Assembly (NCBI GenBank): GCA_021613335.1
Contig: JAJTWR010000113.1
Coordinates: forward strand, 1,010,001 to 1,074,000
Reading direction: 5' to 3'
Length of the DNA: 64,000 nt
DNA from: Whitmania pigra
Taxonomy: Eukaryota; Annelida; Clitellata; Hirudinida; Haemopidae
In this document: piece by piece, positions 10,621-22,800 of the stretch
Layout of the letters: each line of letters starts with the position of its first letter
Numbering within the stretch: position 1 is the first letter of the stretch
The notes under the pieces: generated by a model
What the model was told of the DNA's origin: nothing
What the model saw: the letters and a program-made list of their open reading frames with translations, nothing else
Databases searched by the model: none
Made by a program: the position numbers and the translations under genes

Positions 10621-12200
10621 CAGTGCTAGAAAAAATGTTACGACAGTCCCTATTTTTTGTAATAACTTAAGTTTAAATTATCGTACGAAGCTCAAATTTA
10701 GAAGAACTGTGTAATATACTTAAAGAACATAACTCGTATATTTTTTTTCACTTTGATCAAGCATTAAGCGCAAATTCCTCAAAAATCCATTTTTTTGCAT
10801 AGAAATATTGTTACGACAGGTTACAAATAAACTCATGAATTTCAGTATTTTGGCAAAAATTTTTATTTAAAACTAAATGAAATAATGTTTCAATAAGATG
10901 TCATTCCTCCTTTTTTAGAAATAACATCTATGCACTTATTTTTCATGGAGAAAATCAGTGTTTTGATGATGTTTTTATCCAAATTTCTCCAGGCGCTCCA
11001 AATCACTTCTTTAAATTCATTTTCTGTGTTATATTGTTGTCCATTGCCATAAACTGATCTTGAAAGAAGGCCCCAGACATTTTCTATCAGATTCAAGCAG
11101 GGTGAACACGCCGGCCAGTCCATCACTTGAATGTTGGACTCCTGGAAATATGCTCTGGTTGCCTTGGAAACATGACTAGGAGCATTATCTTGCTGAAATT
11201 CATGTTGTTTTGCTTCAGCAAAAGAAAGGAGATGATCCTTAAGCATTTAGATGTACTTCTGAGAGTCCTGCCTCCCTTTCAAAATCATCAGTTCAGTCCT
11301 CCCAAATGCTGAAATTCCTCCCCAGACCATCACAGAGCCTCCTCCGTGTTTTCTGCTATAACAAACCTCTCTTTCTTTTCTGAGATCATGCCAGTAGTAT
11401 TTATAACCATCTGGCCCATCAAGGTTAAATTTTTTTTCTTCTGTGAAAATTACGCGCTCCCATCTTTCGTTGTAGCTGACCCTCTCTTTGGCCCAGAAGA
11501 GGCGTTTTTTCTTGTGATGGACTTTCAACGCTGGAGCTCGCTTTCGCATTTCGTATCTCTGCTGTCCACTTGAATTAAGATAATTGCAGACTGTCCTAAC
11601 ATGGACATCCAAGTCCAGCTTATCTTTTAGCTGTTTACATGAATATTCTCCTTGTGAAGCCTCCCTGATGAGGCGTCTCTGAATCTGATTCGAGAGTTTT
11701 TTCGGTCTTCCGCCCTTGTACTTCTTCCCATATGAGTCTGGATCATCCAAAAAACATTTGATGACAGTTCTTGACCTATTCAACTCATTTGCAATCTTTT
11801 TTATTGAATAGTTTGCCTTTCCCAAGGCTTTAACTTGTCCTTTTTCTCCTTCTGTCAAACCTGCTTTCTTTCCCGTGATGAAATGAATGTAAAAGGAAGT
11901 TTTGAATTTCACACTCCTTTACATAGCCTTCTTAATGACAATTTAATGTTTGATCCTTCTAACGAGACTTTGAAATTGATGAAACGAGTCCAAACCGGAA
12001 ACTGTCGTAATAATATTTCCAGGCCAAAAATGGTTCATTTGCATAATTTACGGGAACCATTGACCCATATGAAAGGAAATTTTGCACGATGCTTACAAAT
12101 GGTGTTTTACGTAATTGCTGAAAATTTCATCAAGATATGTTAATTTGTAAGGAAATTATCCATAAAAAGTGGGCATGTCGTAACAATATTTCTAGCACTG
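10621..12200. mobile_element. Tc1-family DNA transposon, full length (1580 bp)
   Basis: Both ends are present: CAGTGCTAGAAAAAATGTTA at the left and TATTTCTAGCACTG at the right, imperfect inverted repeats, each next to a TA target dinucleotide (10619-10620 and 12201-12202). The transposase gene lies inside on the minus strand. It sits between the main body and the putative tail exons of PIP5K, so if the tail model is right it is intronic. A near-identical element starts at 62498. Confidence 0.95.
10890..11912 (-). pseudogene. Tc1 transposase, inactivated by a stop codon
   Basis: This is a 340-codon reading frame like the intact copy at 62767-63789, split after residue 221 by TAA (11247-11249) where the other copy has CAA. 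It has an N-terminal pair of helix-turn-helix regions (ELNRSR, KLSNQIQRRLIREAS) and the DDE domain. The first catalytic position reads VIFTEEKKFN where the intact copy has VIFTDKKKFN (Asp to Glu), and the motif before the last catalytic Glu reads CSPCLNLIENVWG instead of CSPDLNPIENVWG. Beyond the stop codon, active-site changes make this copy inactive. The family cuts and pastes DNA at TA sites in the nucleus. Confidence 0.95.
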
Positions 12201-12540
12201 TACATAAATTTCACTTTTTATTATCCAACTCTGTTACTTTAAAAACCTATTTATTTTTAAAACAACTCGGAAGGTAGCTTTAGAGGCTAAAGCTGAGTGG
12301 TTGCAAATATGAATTTAGCTTTGACATATTTAAAACCATAATAATAAATGCAATATACAACTTAATAAAATAAAATTATGTATAAATTAAAATAAAACAA
12401 CAATAATATCTATAAACAGTTAGCATAAATAATGGGGTGCCAATTGCCACACATATTCCAAATAAACTCAACACATATTTAGACAATGAAATCATCAAGA
12501 TATTGTTGATTAAATTGTTGTTTAGCTTTCAAATCATTTA

Positions 12541-12620
12541 ATCTAAAAATTTGGAAATTTCCTCAAAAATCATGAATCACAAAATATTCATTTTTCAATT
12601 ATTAAAAAAGTTATAAGACT
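12541..12620. repeat. Arm of an interspersed palindromic repeat
   Basis: CCTCAAAAATCATGAATCAC followed by AAAATATTCATTTTTCAAT matches the arms at 15240-15310 and 35815-35880 and, inverted, those at 14875-14930 and 34992-35045. Confidence 0.4.
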
Positions 12621-12876
12621 CTGCAAATCTTTGTTCTATCTTATTCATAAAAATAGTTGAGTGGCTGGTTTTCATAAAAAATAAAAATTTAAAAAGTAAG
12701 GTGCCCAACTAAATTGTAAAAAAAATCTAAAATACAGGTCATGTCTAACCAACATTTTGTATTATTATTATTATATTATTATGTAGATCATAATGTTCAT
12801 TATTCAATATATGATTTTTTTGAGATAATTTTGTAGACAAATTTTTCCAACTTAATTTTATCTGATCTTTTTAGTG

Positions 12877-15800
12877 CTAAACAATTACTTTAATGCAAGT
12901 GATTAGCCGACCTTTTGAAGGATGAGCATCAATGTAGTCAAGTCCCTCTCCTGCAAAAAGTTTCTGCCTTTCCGTTAAAGATTTCTTCTTTGAAGGAATA
13001 GACCTCAATGCTAAAACATCATGGAAACTATTTTTATATCTTTATAGATTAATTAATATGAAAGTGCAATCATTTGGGATTTCAACATTAAGGAGGCATT
13101 TGAAAAATTAAAGGTTTATAAATAACACAGACTAGATGGTATTCTCTTGAAAACTCGATTAGCAAAAAATGACTGGAAACGTTGAGCATAAAAACCAGGC
13201 CGGTGGACTGATATGGTATCCTTGAATAAAATGATTTATAAATCCTTAATATATTTAAAATTTTAATCAAGCCACAAAATATTACTGACACCATCAATAA
13301 CAAGTGACTTGAAAGTGTGTTCTAGTTTTTTTGCAAATCTGTAGCTCTGTAGAATATCGATGATACCAATGTACAGAACTAGTTTTTCTCCACTTTGCAT
13401 AATAGCTGGAATTCCACCCCTAAGGTCAACAAAGTTAATGGTCATCAAATAAAACTTGAGAAATTTTACAAAGCCAGAAGAATCCATCTCAATTACTTAA
13501 AATAAAATGGATGAATTATATATAAAATAAATAATAAAATAAATTGATGGCAAACAGTGAAGTGTTCATGAATTCAAGATTTGTAGCATCTGCTTCAGCA
13601 TGAATAGATTCCAAGGCTGTTGAAAATTGGGCCATCCTAACTTTATTGGACTTCAACTTGTAACCTTACCAATCAATCAATGAATCAATCATCTAAATGA
13701 TTCCAACTTAATCAGGTAATCTTACACACCACCTGTTGTAGATAAGTCTGGAGATAGCTGCAGGCAAAACAACAAGAAATCAGAAAATATTAACAAAGAA
13801 AACTATATGAAAGCAAACCTTGCTCTGTGATTTGAGTTGATGCAAGCCAATTAGCATGCTGTAATCCATTATCTTAAAACTCTGAAGCACCTGATAATGA
13901 TAAAATTTGCATTAATTATATGTATAAACATATATTTCATAAAAAATTAATTTTGATATATCACATGTTTTAATTATGATTGCAAAAAACATTTTGCTTT
14001 CAATAAATAAAATGTAAATCTGACACGGCAATCCCTCTCAATTGTCTTAATGAGAGCCAAATAAGTTTCTGATTCTACAAAAAGGCCTTCAGGAAAAAAC
14101 TCAAGAAAATCAAGATCTTTGTAGGTTGGATGAGTCTTGGTGAGTTCATGAGCACTGGCTTTTCTCTTATAACTACTGCCTTTCAGGTCAAACTTGGAAT
14201 GCATCTCTATCGTGGAAGGCAATAAGTTGTTCATGATGATGAATCTGATGTTTTTCCCACCACACTAAAACAAAATTTTGGTAAGAGTCACCAAATAAAT
14301 CAATCAGTAGTGATATAAAATACATTTTAACCTTAATGCCGATGTATATGATAACTACACAACACAAATTTTATTGTTATTATTAATATTATTAATATAC
14401 AATAATAATATGTACATTAGGGTTATACTCAAATATATGCGTTACAATCTTTTCAACAATTTGAATTGCCCACCCTCTGAAGTTGTTCCTTTTACGATAT
14501 GTAGTAACTGTGATTATTTTCATTTCAATATATTTATTATACTAGCCATTTCTTTACACAAGTGAGAGAGTATGATAAGGAAAAAAAAGTAGTGGTGTGC
14601 AATTTTAAGAAACTGTTTGCATAGACACTTTTGTAAAATTAATGAAAAAAGGGTGATCAAAATTATTTTTTTCCATATCTCTAAGATTGGTGTAAAACAT
14701 ATCAAAATTAAAAAAAATACTCTAAACCTTAATAAAATAAATAGACTTAGAAAAACATTGATTTTTTGAAAATCAGACTTACATAATGTAAGATAACTAC
14801 CATTGTAAATATGGTAAAACAATGATTTTGGGGAGATTTTATTGTCTAGTTATAACTTATTATATAATCTAAAACCGAATATTTTGTGATTTACGACTTT
14901 TGAGAAATGTGGCTCAGAAAATGTGACAGTTTTGTATAAATTCAAATATTTGAAATAATTTGAAATCCAAGCTTATTTAATCAATATTATTTTACCATTA
15001 TCATTGCCTATATATAAATATATGACAAGTTTCATTCAAATGTACTTGGTAGTTTTTGTTTTATAAGCTTTAAATTCAGCAAAAATCCAAATGACAATCT
15101 TTGTGGCAATTTATCTTGAAAGGTTGGTCACAATCCTTCTCCATAGTTCTAATATAGATTTACAACACAACGAAAATTCAGAAATGTACTTTAAGCTTTA
15201 ATAACATAGAAGTTTATTTAAATTTTGACAATTAATATTAAAATCCTCACATTTTCTGAACCATAATCCTCAAAAAGTAAGATCTACAAAATATTCATTT
15301 TTGATTAGTTAACAAATTATAACAAACAAACCAATTTTGCTAGAGGTTAATCAGATCATATTGACTTCCACTGCCATACACTGATTTTGAAAGAAGGCTT
15401 GAAACATTTGCAATTTGATTCAAGAGGAATTTACAGACCATTCCATCACCTTCATGTTGGACTCCTAGAAAAATGCTCTGGTTGCCTTTGAACAATGAAT
15501 TGGAACATTATGTTGCTGAAATTCATGCTCATTTGTTTCATCAAAAGAAGCTTTTAGTCCCTGAGCATTTGGATGTATTTCTGCCTTTCTTTTGTAAGAA
15601 TCATTTGAGTCCACCAAAATCCTTTTCCAACCAACATTCAGTGCTGGAGTCAAAGAATGTTTTGAGAGATTTTTCAGTCTTCTACCTACATTCTTTTATA
15701 TCAGTTTGAATCATCTAAAGAAACATTTTATGAAACTTCTTCATCAATTTAATTCCTTAGCAATTATACTTGGTTATTTGTTTCTTTGTTATTGAATAGT

Positions 15801-16799
15801 TTGCCTTCCTGAAGGCCTTAATTTATCCTATTTCTCCATCTATCAAAAACCTGCATTTTTCCCCATGAATGTAAACTGGTGAAGTTTCCTCATATCTTTA
15901 TGCTTTCTTAACGACAACGTAATTTTTGATCTTTCCAATAAGACCTTTAAATTGAATAAATTAGTCCAAATGGAAGCTGTCACAATGTTATTTGCAGGCC
16001 GCAAATTGTTTATTAAAATTCCATTTCGTTTTTACATGATGCTTACAAATGAGAATTTCAGCAAGATTGTTAATTTATATGAAAATTATTCATACAAATG
16101 GATATAATAATATTTCTAGCCCTGTATAATGATAACTCATTTTTTGGAACTCCCAGTCACAACTGGTGAAGTTTCTGAACTGTGACATTATATATTAAAC
16201 ATATGACAATTAAAATGATCATTTTTGGCACTAAATAAGGATTTAATTTTAACTATGCATGATATGTAATATTTTTAAATGATGTATAGTGAGTAAAGAT
16301 TTATGAATAATAATAATAATGGTATACATGTATAATGGTCTTGCATAATTGAATTAATTAAAAGAAAGTACTTGGTAGCAGTAAAGTCCGTAGTACTTGG
16401 GAAGAAGAGTTCTGGGGTTCTGGTTGAGGTTCTGTAACAGAACAGAGAATCAACAAAATGAAATTCAGACCAAATTAAATTCATATTTGTAAAAAAACTT
16501 GTAGTTCTGCTTGGTATTGTTTGGGTTGAAGTAGAATATTTTATGGAGAATGAGTCATGTTAAGTTGTTACATTAGTCTGTTTCACGATGAGATTTATAT
16601 TTATTTAAAAAATAAAAGCAAAAGTTTAAATGTCTCTTTAGTTAATTTATCTTTTTAAATTAAAATATCAGTTGATTTAAAAATTTAGGATTTTCATTTT
16701 TGTTGCTTTTAATTATTTTCTGGGTGGAGTTTATTCATTGGACATAATTTGTTTTTATTCAATCAAAATGCCAGAACATGCATCACATGGCAGACTCTT

Positions 16800-16857
<58 letters not shown>

Positions 16858-19800
16858 CCTTTGATACAAATATCAGAAAAGGAAACTCTTGTAGTAAGAT
16901 TTGAACTCATAACGAAGCCACACTAAAGTGAAAGCCTTAATCTCTGGAATTTGAAGGACAAGATGGAGTTTGCTAGCCTTTCTGCTCCGGTGCAATGGAG
17001 CATGAAGTCACGTAATTAATACAAATTCATATTGTAAGAAACATTACAGTTTTTAAAATAAATATGACCAATGCTTATTACAATAGAATACCAAGCTTAT
17101 AAACTGTTGTGGTGAGGAACCGATGATAGTGGAGCATGCCAAAAACACAATGGAACATGTTCTATAAATACCCTTGGGCTACCGCTTGCGCTCTCTCTCA
17201 TGTAGTGACCGTGTATTGTTGATTGTTTACTTGTATAACTTCGTCTTCTTCAGAATCTCAGAGATATAACATTTTGGTGATAAGGATGGGATCGAAGATA
17301 CATTTGATACATCAGTCAGCTTAAACCCCGTGCTGCCATCGTGAGAGGTGCAGCCTTAACCGTTAGGCCATGAGGGCGCACTTCATCATGATCCGGAACG
17401 TGGAGGCACATTTACTAAGTGGACTGTCAGAGGAGGAAGGGTGCTTGTGATGAAACTTGATACAGAAGTGTACAATCTGTTCCGAGACCACATTCTACCA
17501 AGGACAACAAAGGATCTGAAATATGATGAGGTCAAGACAATCTTGGAGACGTTATTTGGAGATAAAGACAGTATCTTCAAATGCAGATATGACTCACTCC
17601 GGGTTAAGCTTGAGGACATGAACTTCAGACCATACACCACGAAGGTCAACAGAATGTGCAAGCTGGCCATGGTAGATGATTTGACTAAAGAACTGTTCAA
17701 ATGCCTGGTCTACATTTCTGGGATGAAGATGCAAGCACATGCTGACTTCCAAACAAGGTTCTTGCAGAACTTGGAGCTGCAACCAAACTGCACACTGGAG
17801 GAATTATACAACAAATGCAAACATATTCTGACCCTCAGAAAAGATGCGAATGCCATCAGAGAAGTCTCAGGTGCTGTGCAGGTGGTCCAGAGCAACAGCA
17901 GAAGGAAGCCTCGACCAGAGTTCCATAGCAAAGAATCCGGCCGACCTTCAACTGCAAGGAGATGCTTTATCTGTGACAAGACAACTCATCTGTTAAAGAG
18001 TTGTCCAAAGAAGATGCGAGTGAAGAAGATCGATGACAACCAGAAGAAGGGGAAAAGAAACTTGACCAAGATCGATTTTGGAAGCATCAAGCTTGAAATG
18101 CAGCTTGACTCAGGTGCAGATGTAACTATCATAAACACGAACACATGGAAGAAGATTGGAGCTCCAAATCTGGACAAGTCTTCAGTGTCACTGTCAGCTA
18201 CAAATGGTCGCTGCTTCATGGCTAAGGATGTGGACCAGCTTCTAGGCAATGAGTGGACCAGGCCTTCAATGCCATCTTATGTCAGAACAGAGATCAATTG
18301 AAGTAGGAGGTCTGTCCCAAGAGTTGTCAGACAGATACCCCGAGGTCTTCAACAAGGAACTGGGCCGATGCTCCATGAAGAAGGCAGAATTTATAGTTAA
18401 AGAAGAAAGTTACCCAATCTTTTGTAGGCTGAGGAAGATTCCCTTCGCTAGAGAAAGATGTGGTCATCGAGTTAGATAAACACTCGTACAAGCAGGAGTT
18501 CCGAGTATTCAAAGTAGTGGTTGAAGCAATGGAGGAAAAGCCTGCTCAAAAGCAAATGCTCGTGAGTCCATACAACAGAGGAATATGTATTTCCTGCAAG
18601 AGGGCACATCTCAGCATGCTAGGAGTCAGTGCAGGACCCCAAGGAAAAATTTCTTAGAGTATGCAAATGACTGAATGACAGCAGCCGACATCGAAGGGAA
18701 GAAGCCCTATCCTCAAGTGATTCAGGAGAGTGGACCAAGGTCAGGCAATATTGGCATCCAGGAAAACAGACACCAACATCAAAGGTTACAGACAACATCA
18801 TCATTATGGCAGAGATGACAGTTCCTTTGAAAGACAGGATAAAACAAAGCAACATGCTTAAAGAGGAAAGGAACGCTGAGCTCAGGATGGATTTCACTGA
18901 TAAAGGGTACTCTGGTGCACCTCTGCCATCAGAGTTGGAGCATAGGAATTGGTGAGTAGGTCCAGTTACACTTTCCTGAAAGAAATTGGTCTACCGAGCA
19001 GAGAAAGAAGCAAGTCGAAATGGATGCATGTCGAAAGCTGCCAAAAGGGCCTTCCATTGGCTGTGGACAAAAAGAGACGTCCAATAGCATGTCTTCATCA
19101 GACAGCTAATGGGAGGAAGGGAGAGCCTCCAATCAAGTCAGCGAGAATCTTCCAGTCAAGTAGGGCATGATACATAAACAGCAAAGCAAGGGGCCAACCA
19201 TCCATCCATTCATTCATCCTGCATCCTACATTTTTAACATTCATTAATCAAGGAGCGAGGAAGTAAGAAGCGAAGAAGAGGTGGAAGTAAAGATATAAGC
19301 CAGCTGAACACCAGGTGTGGCCCAACACCAGAGAGCGTCACCAGATCAAGGTCTAAATTCTTGAAGACTGGGTCACTCCTCTGAGGAATCTCTGCTGCAG
19401 CTCCACACTGGAGTTACTTATTATATGGTTTAAATGCTCCTGATACTTATGCCATTAAACAAATTCACTTTTATTATTATTGTTTTGTTATTGTTATTAT
19501 TATAATAACATTGACATTAGAATCCAGCAAGGACATAAAAACAATTTTATAATAGCAATTACAACTTTTTACAATAACAATATTTAATATATTCAATTCC
19601 AAGATATTTATAAATAGAATGTTATCATAGCAACAAGATTCTTCCAAATTTTGAAAAATAACAACTCTAATTTTTTAATAGCAAAAGGCTAAAATAGGTG
19701 ATGTTGAAATAAATAGTAAAAGTGGACAAAAATAAACCCAAAGTATCTGTTGACATTAAGAAATCACAACTTGCTTTAAGATTATATTGAGATATATCTA

Positions 19801-22800
19801 ACCATGTAGTAACCAGGTAACAACTTTTGAAGAAATTCGGCCTCTTTTCTCTGTACAGTCTTAATAATGAATTCATCATCACTTGATAGATAAAAAATAC
19901 TACCACTTGCTCCTGGATTAGAAAGCTCTTTCAGTGGTTCATTACATAGTGAAAGCTGTGCAACACAATGCAAAATCTTAAAAAATGCTAAAATGTGTAA
20001 TGTTGAATTTTGAAAAGCAACAAAGTTATGAAGTAACGAAGCATTGAAATGGAAAAGAGCTTTCGATAAATTACTCCTTAACTAAGGAAATTCAGGCTTA
20101 ACCTTTATAACCTTTTCCCACCAAACAAAGAGAAATGAACCCTTTAATCTTCAAGAAAATTACTCTGGAATTGAATTTTGAGCACTTACAAGAAAGTCTT
20201 CAGGTTGAATTCCAAACAAATCCCTAAAATAACGAAATGCAACAGGAGCATAAGTTTTAAATCTGAATTCACTGCATCTATGGGCAGGTGTCAAATTGGA
20301 TCCATCCCTGGAATAATGTGTTAATACATTAATAAATGGACTAAATTAATTATTTTAAAATTTAATGCACTAAAATAAGATGACATGTGCAATATACCGT
20401 CTTTCCATAAAAATAAGCCCTAGCATGAATTTTCAAGATGCAAGTTATAATGCAAGCCCCAGTAAGATGATCAGCCAGTGTTTAAGATACCATAGATGTC
20501 TTGTAACATATGAAGATGCATTAACAACACATTTGAAACATGAGTTTATCACTTTCATAGACTAAATTTAAGACAACTGTGCAGCTATCATAAATTAATA
20601 AAAGATGTTTTGATAGCAGTTTTTTGGTCCCTCAACCTGGCCTTCCAGATCTTGTCCTGAGATGTGTATAATTCAAATGATGTCATCTAAGGAAGGCATT
20701 GAATTGGCATAGATTAACAGCTCAGATGTCTTATTCCAGGCTTCTTGTTTAGAAATTATCACAATTGTAATGTCAGGCTAGACAGTGCTTTCTTCATGTT
20801 CAGCTTCATTGAAACAAAGCATCATTGTCAGGCATTTAAGAACAACACCATCCTCATCATGAGGCAACAGAAAGCAGGTGATGCAAAAAACCATAGACAA
20901 GATAAACAACTTGCTCAGGTTGTGCATAATGTTGTTCAAGCCTGTGAAGTCCAGAAGCCTTGTCCTAACAAGATGCAAATTTCACAAAAATGTGTTCTTT
21001 GTGGTATGCCAAAGAATTCCCATACATGAAAAGTCGATGAATGGTCTTCAACACATATTTTCTGATAAAAATCAAGCAGTGCCAGGAAAGGATAGAAGCA
21101 ATTTGACAGAGCCCTGCTGTCAGGAAACTTCAAGATATGACAGTTTGTGATGCTGCCAAGATTCCTGCAGCCTCTCACCATTTAAGAAATAGGTCTTCCT
21201 TTCGTGGAGTCACTGGAGAAAAGCATCAGTAGCATAATCGGCGGTTGGCCAAATGGATATCGTTCCTGCATGCGGCGTTCATAACAACAGTTGTTACGTG
21301 TCATGTTTGCAACACAGCCTGCACTGTCAGAGTGTGCCCCCAGGTAGTGGCGCTATATAAATAGTGATTCAATTAAGAAGTGCCTTCACTTCCTATCAGG
21401 ATACATAAGGCACTCAAAAAATTGGCTAAATACAAATACAAAATCAGAAAATGGCTGGGACTCAAACCCGGGTAATCTTTGTTGCTCTTTACATCAAGAG
21501 TGCACAGCTGCTGCTGAGATCTATTGTCAGAGAATACAAGGTGGGGAAAATCAGAATACAGCTGATGATTAGCAATTCTACAGACCCAATATCAAACCAC
21601 TGCTGAGATCAGGAAGAAAACTCAAGGCCCAAGAAGAAATCAGAAAGTCCAAAGAAGCCTTGACATTTGAGAAAATAAAAGGTCAGATCTAGAATGACTG
21701 CCACAGTCACAGCTTCATTAATGCAGTGCTTGTAAATGGTTACAAGCCCCCTTAATTTTAACATAACTGCTAAAGTATTGAACCAATCAAAGTTAAATTT
21801 GGAATTTATATGCACATTGTGATGTAACAGACTTGTGCAAAGTTTCTTTTTGATTAAACAAGTAATGCTTGCAAATTCATCAAATCATCCTAATGAGGCC
21901 TCAGAAAAACATTACAATCACTTTTAAACTTTTTATGATAATTCCATTAGAAAATTTCCACAAGCTTCTTCAAAAGAATCACATAACAATAATTTCCCTG
22001 CAAGATTATATATAAAAGGTATTTCAGTTTAACACTTTAGTAAATATTATTACTAAACCCTTAGAATCAACCCTCAAGCAGGCATAACTGTTTTTATAGG
22101 AATAAGATATCAGTTGTACATAAGAAGAAAATGCCAGCCTTAAACATTAGATTGTCTGTAAATACTTGGGAAGTGCAATATTTAATGGGAGACTTTGAAG
22201 GCTTTGAATATAAAAAAAGATCACTAAAAAGTGTGTGATATGTATGTGAGGGCCAATGAAATGATGGATTGAAGCCAATACTATCAATGCTACTTCTACA
22301 ACTTAAATGAGAGTTATTAATATAATTTTAGCATACAGTATAGCAAAAAGGAAGCTTGCTTGTGGTCTGGGATGGAATTTCATCAAAATGCATAGCATCT
22401 TTAGACTATCTAAAAGGAGTACAAAATTCTTCAAAGTATGGTGAAACATTGGAGAGGTTCTTGTCTAAGAATAAATATAATGATAACTTCATATTTTAAG
22501 AGGATATGTCTGTAAAGTTGCTCAAAAAATTTTACCAGATATGAAAAGTCAAGTTTATGATCTGATCACCAATATCCCCATAGCTGAACCTAATTGAATA
22601 TGTTTGGGGAATGATTGGCAATGAAATATATAAAGAAAGGCATATCTCACAAAAGGAAAGCTGGCAGATGCCATAATAAACGAATGGAATGACCTGAAAA
22701 TTGTTTGAGACAACCACTAAATCGCATAAATAGTTGCATTATAAATACTTTAAATAATAAAGGACAAGTCACTTTTCACTAAAAATAATGTTTGGAAAAA

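Noticed and set aside
11346..11573. Plus-strand ORFs within the Tc1 elements
   Set aside because: Antisense shadows of the transposase; they recur in both copies only because the elements are homologous.
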